Shown: positions 15,881 to 23,741 of the stretch, piece by piece
Layout of the letters: every line of letters starts with the position of its first letter
How positions within the stretch are numbered: the stretch's first letter is position 1
DNA from: Paenirhodobacter hankyongi
GTDB lineage: Bacteria; Pseudomonadota; Alphaproteobacteria; Rhodobacterales; Rhodobacteraceae
Direction of reading: 5' to 3'
DNA: 64,000 nt
Assembly (NCBI RefSeq): GCF_003664585.1
Contig: NZ_RCHI01000009.1
Coordinates: 1-64,000 of the forward strand
Notes under the pieces: generated by a model
What the model was told of the DNA's origin: nothing
The model's database searches: none
Seen by the model: the letters and a program-made list of their open reading frames with translations, nothing else
Position numbers and translations under genes: made by a program

Positions 15881-16498
15881 TCAGTAGACCGTCACCGGCG
15901 TGCCGACCGGCACCGACTGGAACAGCTCGATGACGTGGTCGTTGACCATCCGCAGGCAGCCGTTCGACACCGCATGACCGATCGAGCTCGGCTCGGTGGT
16001 GCCGTGGATGCGGATCGCGGTGTCGCGGCCGTCCTGATAGAGATACATCGCCCGCGCGCCGAGCGGATTGTTCGGGCCGCCGGGCATGCCCGTCTCGGCA
16101 TATTTCGCGTAATGGTCGGGCGAGCGCTTGACCATCTCGGGCGTCGGCTTCCAGCTCGGCCATTCGACCTTGCGCCCGACATAGGCGGTGCCGCGGAATT
16201 TCAGCTCGTCCTTGCCCACCGCCACGCCATAGCGCATCGCCTTGCCCGGCGCGATGACGTGGTAGAGGAAGAACTTGTCCGAGACGATGATGATCGAGCC
16301 CACGGCCAGCTCCGGCCGGACGTTCACCTCGGTCGGGTAATAGCGCTTCGCGATCGGCCATTGCGGCGCCGGTTTCTCCGGCGGCAGAACCTCGACCGGG
16401 TTCGAGGCGGAAGAGCCGGTGGCGGTGGTCTGTGCGGCCAGGGCAGTGCCCGCGAAGGGCAGCACGGCGAGGGTGGTCAGAAGGGTGCGGCGAAGCAT
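15881..16498 (-). CDS. L,D-transpeptidase (YkuD domain), exported
   Basis: A 205-aa exported enzyme that forms 3-3 cross-links in peptidoglycan or attaches proteins to it. The signal peptide is residues 1-21 (MLRRTLLTTLAVLPFAGTALA). The YkuD signature is complete: His165 opening HGTTEPSSIGH, then S-N-G-Cys181-LR, with Cys181 as the nucleophile. The C-terminus PVGTPVTVY is typical of the compact Rhizobiales/Rhodobacterales type. It is a single-gene unit, convergent with the DUF1796-like gene (19 nt between stops). The downstream neighbour on the same strand lies beyond a 100-nt gap, so it has its own promoter. Confidence 0.92.
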   Translation of the reverse strand: MLRRTLLTTLAVLPFAGTALAAQTTATGSSASNPVEVLPPEKPAPQWPIAKRYYPTEVNVRPELAVGSIIIVSDKFFLYHVIAPGKAMRYGVAVGKDELKFRGTAYVGRKVEWPSWKPTPEMVKRSPDHYAKYAETGMPGGPNNPLGARAMYLYQDGRDTAIRIHGTTEPSSIGHAVSNGCLRMVNDHVIELFQSVPVGTPVTVY

Positions 16499-16611
16499 CG
16501 CGGTCTCCGGTTATCGTTGGGGCAAGGCTATCAGGGCGCCCTGCCCCCCTCAACGGAAAAGGAAAAGGGCGGGTTCCCCCGCCCTGTCCCGAAATCTGTC
16601 CGGCGCGGGGC

Positions 16612-16821
16612 TCACTTGCCCTGGAAGGCGCAGCCGGTCTTGAAGCCGAGCTTCGAGAAGATCATCGCCGCCGGGCAAAAACCGGTGAAGGCCGACTGCA
16701 GCAGGTTCAGGCCGATGAAGACGGTGAACCACAGGAAGTAATGCGAGACATACCAGGTCAGCAGCACGCTGATCAGGACCATCACGCCGGCAAAGGCGAA
16801 GATCGTGCGGTCGAGGTTCAT
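16612..16821 (-). CDS. DUF2892 (YgaP-like) small membrane protein
   Basis: A 69-aa inner-membrane protein of the DUF2892 family. Two hydrophobic segments (about 6-24 and 29-47) are followed by the conserved FTGFCPAAMIFSKLGFKTGC, whose CP motif resembles the membrane tail of YgaP-type rhodanese proteins. Family members occur next to copper and sulphur handling genes. Here it is divergent from the copper exporter copA, 147 nt away, which supports a link with metal or thiol homeostasis, though the function is not established. The final CAFQGK is typical. Confidence 0.82.
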   Translation of the reverse strand: MNLDRTIFAFAGVMVLISVLLTWYVSHYFLWFTVFIGLNLLQSAFTGFCPAAMIFSKLGFKTGCAFQGK

Positions 16822-16968
16822 GGGGGGACTCCGTGACGGGGGTGGATCGGTTGGAAGGCGCTTTCGCCCCAGCTAGCATTGCCGCAACACAAATTCAAGT
16901 TCAGGAATGTTTTCCGAAGAGTTGACCCGGGCGGGGGCGCGCTCCAAGTGAAGCATCGGAGGTGCCCC

Positions 16969-19401
16969 ATGTCCAAGACCACGTTCACCATCGACGGAAT
17001 GCATTGCGGTGCCTGCACCGGCCGCGTCGAACGCGCGCTGAGTGCCGAGCCGGGCGTGACCAGCGCCACGGCGAACCTGATGGCGCGCTCGGCCCGGGTC
17101 GAATTCGAGGCACCGGCCACCCCCGCCTCGCTGGCCGCGGCGCTGGCCAAGGCGGGCTATCCGGTCAACCGCGCCGAGGCGACGCTCGACATCACCGGCA
17201 TGACCTGCGCGAGCTGCGTCAGTCATGTCGAGCACGCGCTGACCGCGCTGCCCGGGGTGATCGAAGCCTCGGTCAACCTGGCCACCGAGACCGCGCAGGT
17301 GGACTATGCCCAGGGCGCCGTCGCCCCCTCCGAGCTGGTGAAGGCGGTCGAGGGCGCGGGCTATGGTGCGCGCGTCGCCACCGCCGATGCCCCCGCCGCG
17401 CCGGTCGCCGAGCGTCAGGCGGCGGAGGCCGCGAAGTTGAAGCGACAGGTGCTGATCTCGGCCGCGCTCACCCTGCCGGTCTTCGTGCTGGCCATGGGCA
17501 CGCATCTGATCCCCGGCTTCCACATGGCGGTGATGCACACGATCGGCGAGCGCGCGAGCTGGTGGATTCAGCTTGTCCTCACCGCGCTGGTGCTGGCCTT
17601 CCCTGGCCGGGTGTTCCTGCGCATCGGCATCCCGGCCCTGCTGCGCGGCGCGCCCGAGATGAACTCGCTCGTCGCCATGGGGGCGCTGGCAGCGTTTCTC
17701 TATTCCGCGGTGGTGACCATCGCCCCGGGCCTTCTGCCGGTCTCGGCCCGCTCCGTCTATTTCGAGGCGGCGGCGGTGATCGTCACCCTGATCCTCGTCG
17801 GCCGCTGGCTCGAGGCGCGGGCAAAGGGACGCGCGGGCGAGGCGATCTCGCGCCTCGTCGCGCTGCGCCCGGCAACGGCCCGGGTCGAGCGGGAAAGCGG
17901 CCCCGTCGAGCTGCCGGTCGAGGAGCTCGCCCCGGGTGACATCGTGCTTCTGGCCCCGGGCGAACGCGTCGCGGTCGACGGGCTGGTGACCGAGGGCCAT
18001 GGCTGGATCGACGAATCGATGCTGACGGGCGAGCCCGCCCCAATCGAGAAGACGCCGGGCGCCGAGATCACCGGCGGCACGGTGAACGGGCAGACGGCGC
18101 TCGCTTTCCGCGTCACCGCGACCGGCACCGACACGGTGCTCGCGCGCATCATCGCGCTGGTCGAGGAGGCGCAGGGCCAGAAGCTGCCGGTGCAGGCGCT
18201 GGTCGACAGGATCACCCGTGTCTTCGTGCCGGCGGTGATGGGGCTGTCGCTGCTGACCTTCGCGATCTGGATGCTGGCGGGGCAGGGCTTCACCCATGCC
18301 CTCGTCGCGGCAATCTCGGTGATGATCATCGCCTGCCCCTGCGCGATGGGGCTGGCGACGCCGGTCTCGATCCTTGTCGGCACCGGGCGGGGCGCGGAAC
18401 TCGGCCTGCTGTTCCGCCGCGGCGATGCGTTGCAGCGCCTGTCCGAAGTGAAGACCCTCGCCTTCGACAAGACCGGCACGCTGACCCTTGGCCACCCCGA
18501 GCTGACCGATCTGATCCCGGTCGCGGGCATCACTGCGGAAGACGCACTTGCCACCGCCGCGGCGCCCGAGGCGCGCTCGGAACATCCGCTGGCCCGCGCG
18601 ATCGTGGCGGCGGCCGCGGCGCGCAGCCTGCCCCTGCCCCGTGCCCGCAAGGTCGAGGCCCTGCCCGGCCGCGGCCTCTCGGCCGAGGTCGACGGCAAGA
18701 CCGTGCTTCTGGGCAATGCCCGCGCGATGACCGAGGCGGGCGTCGACATCGGCCCGCTCGCGGCACAGGCGCTGGCGCTCGCGGGTGAGGGCAAGACGCC
18801 CATCTACCTTGCCCGCGACAGCGCGGCGATCGCGCTTCTGGCGGTTGCCGACCCGATCAAGGAACACGCGGCCGAAGCGGTCTCGGCGCTGCAGGCGGCC
18901 GGCATCGAGGTGGCCCTCGTCACCGGCGACGCGAAACCCACGGCCGAAGCGGTGGCGCGGCGGCTCGGCATCACCCGGGTCGAGGCCGAGGTCCTGCCCG
19001 AGGGCAAGGTCGCTGCGGTGAACGCGCTTGGCGGCAAAGGCGCCGTGGCCTTCGTCGGCGACGGTATCAACGACGCGCCGGCGCTTGCGGCGGCGGATGT
19101 GGGGCTTGCGATCGGCACCGGCACCGATGTCGCGATCGAGGCGGCCGAGGTGGTGCTGATGGGCGACGACCCGCGCGGCGCGGCCCGCGCGCTCAAGCTC
19201 TCGCGCGCGGTGATGCGCAACATCCGCGAGAACCTGTTCTGGGCCTTCGCCTATAACGTCGCGCTGATCCCGGTGGCCATGGGCGTGCTGCGTCCCTTCG
19301 GCGGGCCCGGCCTGTCGCCGATGCTGGCCGCGGGCGCGATGGCCTTTTCCTCGGTCTTCGTGGTGACGAACGCGTTGCGCCTGCGCCGCGCCCGGTTCTG
19401 A
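16969..19401 (+). CDS. copA: copper-exporting P1B-type ATPase CopA
   Basis: Cu(+)-translocating ATPase, 810 aa, that exports copper across the inner membrane. There are two heavy-metal domains with GMHCGAC (C13, C16) and GMTCASC (C80, C83), then eight membrane helices with the Cu site C456-P-C458, phosphorylation site DKTGT (D500), TGEPxPIEK in the actuator, a SEHPLA histidine-proline motif and hinge GDGINDAP (697-704). Helices 7 and 8 carry YNV and MAFSS, the CopA (P1B-1) signature. This differs from the ccoI-type ATPase at 43-45 kb, which feeds oxidase assembly. Start chosen at 16969 with CGGAGG upstream. A TTGACC at 16922 could be a -35, but I see no CueR-type dyad. Confidence 0.95.
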   Translation: MSKTTFTIDGMHCGACTGRVERALSAEPGVTSATANLMARSARVEFEAPATPASLAAALAKAGYPVNRAEATLDITGMTCASCVSHVEHALTALPGVIEASVNLATETAQVDYAQGAVAPSELVKAVEGAGYGARVATADAPAAPVAERQAAEAAKLKRQVLISAALTLPVFVLAMGTHLIPGFHMAVMHTIGERASWWIQLVLTALVLAFPGRVFLRIGIPALLRGAPEMNSLVAMGALAAFLYSAVVTIAPGLLPVSARSVYFEAAAVIVTLILVGRWLEARAKGRAGEAISRLVALRPATARVERESGPVELPVEELAPGDIVLLAPGERVAVDGLVTEGHGWIDESMLTGEPAPIEKTPGAEITGGTVNGQTALAFRVTATGTDTVLARIIALVEEAQGQKLPVQALVDRITRVFVPAVMGLSLLTFAIWMLAGQGFTHALVAAISVMIIACPCAMGLATPVSILVGTGRGAELGLLFRRGDALQRLSEVKTLAFDKTGTLTLGHPELTDLIPVAGITAEDALATAAAPEARSEHPLARAIVAAAAARSLPLPRARKVEALPGRGLSAEVDGKTVLLGNARAMTEAGVDIGPLAAQALALAGEGKTPIYLARDSAAIALLAVADPIKEHAAEAVSALQAAGIEVALVTGDAKPTAEAVARRLGITRVEAEVLPEGKVAAVNALGGKGAVAFVGDGINDAPALAAADVGLAIGTGTDVAIEAAEVVLMGDDPRGAARALKLSRAVMRNIRENLFWAFAYNVALIPVAMGVLRPFGGPGLSPMLAAGAMAFSSVFVVTNALRLRRARF

Positions 19402-19407
19402 CCGGAA

Positions 19408-19428
19408 GGGGGGCGGTCACCGCCCCCC
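19408..19428. terminator. bidirectional hairpin between copA and tautomerase genes
   Basis: A perfect 9-bp stem GGGGGGCGG/CCGCCCCCC with TCA loop lies directly after the copA stop and before the converging tautomerase stop. No T tract. Confidence 0.5.
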
Positions 19429-19437
19429 CGCCTGCGC

Positions 19438-19827
19438 TTACAGCTCGCCGGTCAGGAACTGTGCCCGGCCATGGCCGAAGGACCAGTCCTCGTCGCCGTT
19501 CTCGGTGAAGGAGATCATCACGTCGCTCGGCGCGATGCCGCATTTCGCCTGCAGATCGGCGCAGAGGTTTTCATAGAAGGCCACCTTCGCCTCGCGCCCG
19601 CGCGGCCGCGAGACCACGTGCAGCATCACGAATTTCTCGGTGCGCGGAATGCCCAGCCCGGTGTCGAGCGCCTTCAGGTGGCTCGGCGCGTGCTCGGTCA
19701 GGATCTGATAGCGGTCGCCCTGCGGCACCTTGAAGGTGCGCACCATCGCCTCGTGGGCGGTGTCGAGCAGCAGCTCGATCTCTTCCGGCGTGCGGCCCTT
19801 GATGACGTGGTATTGCATGAGAGGCAT
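19438..19827 (-). CDS. tautomerase family protein (MSAD-like)
   Basis: A 129-aa member of the tautomerase superfamily that resembles the malonate semialdehyde decarboxylase group in length and in YQILTEHAPSHLK, the RTEKFVMLHVVSRPR strand and C-terminal SFTENGDEDWSFGHGRAQF. The catalytic residue is the amino-terminal proline exposed after Met removal. The start at 19827 gives Met-Pro-Leu with a good AGGAGC upstream, whereas the longer frame would bury the proline. Arg residues in the RPRGRE segment would bind a carboxylate. Physiological substrate unknown; these enzymes are promiscuous. Single gene, convergent with copA. Confidence 0.85.
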   Translation of the reverse strand: MPLMQYHVIKGRTPEEIELLLDTAHEAMVRTFKVPQGDRYQILTEHAPSHLKALDTGLGIPRTEKFVMLHVVSRPRGREAKVAFYENLCADLQAKCGIAPSDVMISFTENGDEDWSFGHGRAQFLTGEL

Positions 19828-19963
19828 TCGGTCTTGCTCCTGTTGGGTCTTTCTCCCCCCCGTTGCGGAACCCATGCCTCCCCGCCATGGCAGGCCCGCC
19901 CGGCGGGCGCACCCGTGCCCGGGCTACGCCCCTGCCCCGGCGCTGTCGAGCCGGCCGCGCCGA

Positions 19964-21442
19964 TCAGACCGAAATCGTTGCCGCGACGGCACGGCGCCAG
20001 CGCGCATAGGCCGCCGCGCGCGGCGCCTCGGCCATCGCGGGCTCGAACCGGCGCTCGAGCGCCCAGTGCCGCCCGACCTCCTCGGGCCCCGGGCACAGCC
20101 CCGACTGCCAGCCCGCAAGCCAGGCCGCGCCAAGCGCCGTGGTCTCGGTCACCACCGGCCGGTCGACCGGGGCGCCGAGGATGTCGGCCAGGAACTGCAT
20201 CGTCCAGTCCGAACGCGCCATGCCGCCATCGACGCGCAACACGCCCAGATCGAGCGTGCCGGCATCGGCCCGCATCGCCTCCCACAGGTCGCGGGTCTGA
20301 TAGCCCACCGATTGCAGCGCGGCGCGGGCGATCTCGGCCCGGCCGGTGCCGCGGGTCAGGCCGAAGATCGCGCCCTGCGCCTCGGGCCGCCACCAGGGCG
20401 CGCCGAGGCCGGTGAAGGCGGGCACCATCAGCACCTGTTGCGCGGGATCGGCGGTCTCGGCCAGCGCCTGAGTCTCGGCTGCGCTGTCAATCAGCTTCAG
20501 CCCGTCGCGCAGCCATTGCACCACCGCCCCGGCGACGAAGATCGAGCCCTCGAGCGCGAAATGCGTGCGCCCGGCGAAGCGGCTTGCCACCGTGGTCAGC
20601 AGTCGGTGCCCCGAGGCGATGCGCGCCGCGCCGGTGGTCAGCAGCGCAAAGCAGCCGGTGCCATAGGTCGATTTCATCATCCCCGGCGCGAAACAGCCCT
20701 GCCCCATCGCCGCCGCCTGCTGATCGCCCGCCACGCCGCGGATCGGCAGCGCCCGGCCGAACAGCGCGGGGTCGGTGGCGCCGAACTCGGCCGCGCAATC
20801 GCGCACCTCGGGCAAGAGCGCCATCGGCACGCCGAAAAGCCGGCACAGATCCGCGTCCCACTCCCCGCGCTCGATGTCATAGAGCATCGTGCGCGCGGCA
20901 TTGGTGGCGTCGGTCGCATGCACCCGCCCGCCGGTCAGCCGCCAGATCAGGAAGGCGTCGACGGTGCCGAAGGCCAGCGCCCCCGCCTCGGCCCGCGCCC
21001 GCGCGCCCGGCACCGCATCGAGCAACCAGCCGATCTTCGTCGCCGAGAAATAGGGATCGAGCAGCAGTCCGGTCTTCGCCGTCACCTCGGCCTCGGCGCC
21101 CGCATCGCGCAGGGCGGTGCAGGCCGGGGCGGTGCGGCGGTCCTGCCAGACAAGCGCATTGGCGATCGGCGCGCCGCTCGCGCGGTCCCAGATCACCGTC
21201 GTTTCGCGCTGATTGGTGATGCCGATCGCCGCCACCGCGTCGCTCATCGCCGCGCGTGCGCAAGACAGCGTCGTCGCCCAGATCTCCTCGGGGTCGTGCT
21301 CGACCTCGCCCGGGCGCGGATAGATCTGCGCGAATTCGCGCTGCACCGTCGCCACCGGGGTCAGCCCGCCCGTGCCCGTCACCGCGAAACGGATCGCGCG
21401 TGACGAGGTGGTGCCCTGGTCAAGGGCCAGAATCTCGCTCAT
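19964..21442 (-). CDS. glpK: glycerol kinase
   Basis: Phosphorylates glycerol to sn-glycerol 3-phosphate with ATP, 492 aa (family about 500). FGGY-family features are [12 protein letters not shown] at the N-terminus, WQDRRT near 110, [13 protein letters not shown] near 240, STYGTGCF and the C-terminal [18 protein letters not shown]. The Asp in VAGDQQ is the catalytic base of the family. GGGAGGAGAGG lies just before the ATG. It follows glpD by 20 nt in one operon. No glpF facilitator or glpR regulator is adjacent, so uptake and control must be encoded elsewhere. Confidence 0.96.
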   Translation of the reverse strand: MSEILALDQGTTSSRAIRFAVTGTGGLTPVATVQREFAQIYPRPGEVEHDPEEIWATTLSCARAAMSDAVAAIGITNQRETTVIWDRASGAPIANALVWQDRRTAPACTALRDAGAEAEVTAKTGLLLDPYFSATKIGWLLDAVPGARARAEAGALAFGTVDAFLIWRLTGGRVHATDATNAARTMLYDIERGEWDADLCRLFGVPMALLPEVRDCAAEFGATDPALFGRALPIRGVAGDQQAAAMGQGCFAPGMMKSTYGTGCFALLTTGAARIASGHRLLTTVASRFAGRTHFALEGSIFVAGAVVQWLRDGLKLIDSAAETQALAETADPAQQVLMVPAFTGLGAPWWRPEAQGAIFGLTRGTGRAEIARAALQSVGYQTRDLWEAMRADAGTLDLGVLRVDGGMARSDWTMQFLADILGAPVDRPVVTETTALGAAWLAGWQSGLCPGPEEVGRHWALERRFEPAMAEAPRAAAYARWRRAVAATISV

Positions 21443-21462
21443 CCTCTCCTCCCGGCCTCTCC

Positions 21463-23040
21463 TCAGGCCTCCGTCATCCCGGCTTCCGCACGGATCTGCG
21501 CCAGCATCCCCGCCACCGCCTGCACCTGCGCCGGGCTCAGCCGCAGGCCAAGCTTGCTGCGCCGCCACAGCACGTCCTCGGCCGTCACCGCCCATTCGCG
21601 GATGGCAAGCCAGCGCAGCTCGGCCTCGGTCAGGGTGGCGCCCAGATCCGCGCCCAGATCCCCGGCCGTGCGCGCATCCCCCAGCCAGGCGCGCGCCTCG
21701 GTGCCATAGCTGCGCACCAGCCGCGCGGCCCAGGGCGCGCTCAGGAACGGATAGTTGCGGATCAGATCGGCGGCGAGTGCGGGCCGGCCATCCACCGGGA
21801 AATCGCCGCCGGGCAGCGCCGCGCCGGCGGTCCATGGCCCCGTCGCCGACGGGAAGAAGGGCGCAAGCTTCGCCAGCGCCGCCTCGGCCAGCCGCCGATA
21901 GGTGGTGATCTTGCCGCCGAAGATGTTCAGCAGCGGCGCACCCTCGGCATCGAGGCGCAGCACATAGTCACGCGTCGCCGCGGTGGCCGAGCTGGCCCCG
22001 TCGTCATAAAGCGGCCGCACGCCGGAATAGGTCCAGACCACATCGGCGGGGGTCACGGGTTTGGCGAAATACTCCGACACGAAGGCGCACAGATAGGCGA
22101 CCTCGTCCTCGCTGCACTGCGCCGCGCCCGGGGCGCCGCGATGGTCCTGATCGGTGGTGCCGATCAGGGTGAAATCGTCCTCGTAGGGGATGGCGAAGCA
22201 GATCCGCCCGTCGCGCCCCTGGAAGAAATAGGCCCGGTCGTGATCGAAGAGCCGCCGCGTCACGATATGCGAGCCGCGCACCAGCCGCACCCCCTCGGTC
22301 GAGGGCACATGGATGGTGGTGCGGATCACCTCGCCGACCCAGGGGCCGGCGGCATTCACCAGCGCCCGCGCCCAGACGCTGCCCGCCGGGGTGACCACGC
22401 GCCACAGCTCGCCCTCGCGATGCGCCTCGGTCACCCGGGTGCGGGTGCGGATCTCGGCGCCGCGCGCGGCGGCATCGCGCGCGTTCAGCACGACAAGCCG
22501 CGCATCGTCGACCCAGCCGTCGGAATATTCATAGGCCCTGGCAAAGCCCGGCCGCAGCGGCGCGCCGGCCGGATCGCGGCGCAGGTCGAGCGCGCGGGTG
22601 CCGGGCAGCGTGCGCCGGCCGCCGAGGTGGTCATAGAGGAACAGGCCCGCCCGGATCATCGCCGCCGGCCGCTTGCCCTTCAGCCAGGGCAGGAACAGCC
22701 CCACCAGCCGGCCGACCGGGGTGTCGGTCGGAAAGCGCATCGCCGGGTCGATCGGCAGCACGAAGCGCATCGGATGGCTGATGTGCGGGCTCGCCGCAAG
22801 CAACACCTCGCGCTCGGCCAAGGCCTCGTGCACGAGGCGAATCTCGAGATATTCGAGATAGCGCAACCCGCCGTGAAACAGCTTGGTCGAGGCCGAAGAC
22901 GTGGCCTGAGCAAGGTCTGCCTGCTCGAAAAGCAGCACCGAGAGGCCACGACCGGCCGCATCGCGGGCAATGCCGCAGCCGTTCACGCCACCGCCGATGA
23001 TGCACAGATCGACGGGATTTTCCTGCGTTGCTAAGGACAT
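21463..23040 (-). CDS. glpD: glycerol-3-phosphate dehydrogenase (FAD, aerobic)
   Basis: A membrane-associated flavoprotein, 525 aa, that oxidises glycerol 3-phosphate to dihydroxyacetone phosphate and passes electrons to quinone. It has the N-terminal dinucleotide fold [17 protein letters not shown] (about 14-30), the FAD-dependent G3P dehydrogenase segment [16 protein letters not shown], and a C-terminal DAO_C domain containing [11 protein letters not shown]. The start at 23040 is fixed by a strong AGGAGGT 4 nt upstream. First gene of a two-gene operon with glpK. The 164-nt upstream region is shared with a divergent lytic transglycosylase and contains an AT-rich dyad. Confidence 0.96.
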   Translation of the reverse strand: MSLATQENPVDLCIIGGGVNGCGIARDAAGRGLSVLLFEQADLAQATSSASTKLFHGGLRYLEYLEIRLVHEALAEREVLLAASPHISHPMRFVLPIDPAMRFPTDTPVGRLVGLFLPWLKGKRPAAMIRAGLFLYDHLGGRRTLPGTRALDLRRDPAGAPLRPGFARAYEYSDGWVDDARLVVLNARDAAARGAEIRTRTRVTEAHREGELWRVVTPAGSVWARALVNAAGPWVGEVIRTTIHVPSTEGVRLVRGSHIVTRRLFDHDRAYFFQGRDGRICFAIPYEDDFTLIGTTDQDHRGAPGAAQCSEDEVAYLCAFVSEYFAKPVTPADVVWTYSGVRPLYDDGASSATAATRDYVLRLDAEGAPLLNIFGGKITTYRRLAEAALAKLAPFFPSATGPWTAGAALPGGDFPVDGRPALAADLIRNYPFLSAPWAARLVRSYGTEARAWLGDARTAGDLGADLGATLTEAELRWLAIREWAVTAEDVLWRRSKLGLRLSPAQVQAVAGMLAQIRAEAGMTEA

Positions 23041-23158
23041 GACACCTCCTGGGATGGTCAGAGTGGGCCCGAGGTCGTGGCAGATGTCAAAGCCTTTCGG
23101 CGAGATCCCGCTCATCGGCGCACAGGGGCCCCGCTGCGCGCTAGGCGGCTTTCTCACG

Positions 23159-23181
23159 TGATTGTATCAATGTTGTAATCA
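23159..23181. promoter_or_regulatory. AT-rich imperfect dyad between glpD and a lytic transglycosylase gene
   Basis: A 23-bp stretch that begins TGATTG and ends TAATCA matches its own reverse complement at 16 of 23 positions. It is the only AT-rich patch between the two divergent genes and contains TACAAT on the minus strand, a possible -10. It could be an operator, but no regulator can be assigned. Confidence 0.25.
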
Positions 23182-23204
23182 AATGAGGAATGGAGCAGTT
23201 CCCG

Positions 23205-23684
23205 ATGATGATCCGCCGCAGCCTGCTGCTGACGTTGCCCCTGGTTATCGCCCTCGCCGCCTGCGGCGCAGATCCCCGCGCGTCTTCGAAGGGCATGTCC
23301 CCGGATCAACTGCCGCTCCAGCCCGGCGAAAGCACCGAAATGCGGGGCCTCATCAACAAATACGCCGATCACTACGAGGTGCCGCGCACGCTGGTGCACC
23401 GCATCGTGCAGCGCGAAAGCGGTTACAACCCGACGGCGCGCAACGGCTCCTACATGGGGCTGATGCAGATCGACCCGCGCACCGCCTCGACCATGGGCTT
23501 CTCGGGCTCGTCGCGCGAGCTGCTCGATGCCGAGACGAACCTGAAATACGCGGTGAAATACCTGCGCGGTGCGTGGCTCTGTGCCGATGGCAACGAGAAC
23601 GAGGCAGTGGGCTGGTATGCGCGCGGCTACTATTACGAGGCGAAGCGCCGCGGCATCCTGAAAGATGCCGGCCTGCGCGGCTGA
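23205..23684 (+). CDS. lytic transglycosylase lipoprotein (SLT domain)
   Basis: A 159-aa outer-membrane lipoprotein with a single SLT domain that cleaves peptidoglycan glycan strands. The lipobox is LAAC within the first 20 residues (MMIRRSLLLTLPLVIALAAC). The catalytic Glu71 lies in QRESGYNP, followed by GLMQIDPRTASTMGF, the second SLT motif, and the ALKYAVKYL/GWYARGYY region. I chose the ATG at 23205 since GGAG lies 9 nt upstream and the signal peptide starts there; an ATG at 23190 is almost on top of its ribosome binding site. Small, stand-alone versions like this are common in Rhodobacterales. Monocistronic. Confidence 0.88.
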   Translation: MMIRRSLLLTLPLVIALAACGADPRASSKGMSPDQLPLQPGESTEMRGLINKYADHYEVPRTLVHRIVQRESGYNPTARNGSYMGLMQIDPRTASTMGFSGSSRELLDAETNLKYAVKYLRGAWLCADGNENEAVGWYARGYYYEAKRRGILKDAGLRG

Positions 23685-23701
23685 CCCCTCTCGCATGACG
23701 A

Positions 23702-23741
23702 CGCCCCTGCTCCGGGGCGGGATGGCCGCCCCCGGGCGGCC
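23702..23741. terminator. two adjacent GC hairpins between convergent genes
   Basis: Two stems lie side by side, CGCCCC/GGGGCG (23702-23719) and GGCCGCC/GGCGGCC (23724-23741). The second abuts the ybbP stop codon. They probably serve as the shared terminator of the transglycosylase gene and ybbP; neither has a T tract. Confidence 0.5.

Noticed and set aside
16922-16950. A CueR-type operator in front of copA
   Set aside because: There is a TTGACC but no dyad in the spacer and no convincing -10 with the long spacing typical of MerR-family promoters.
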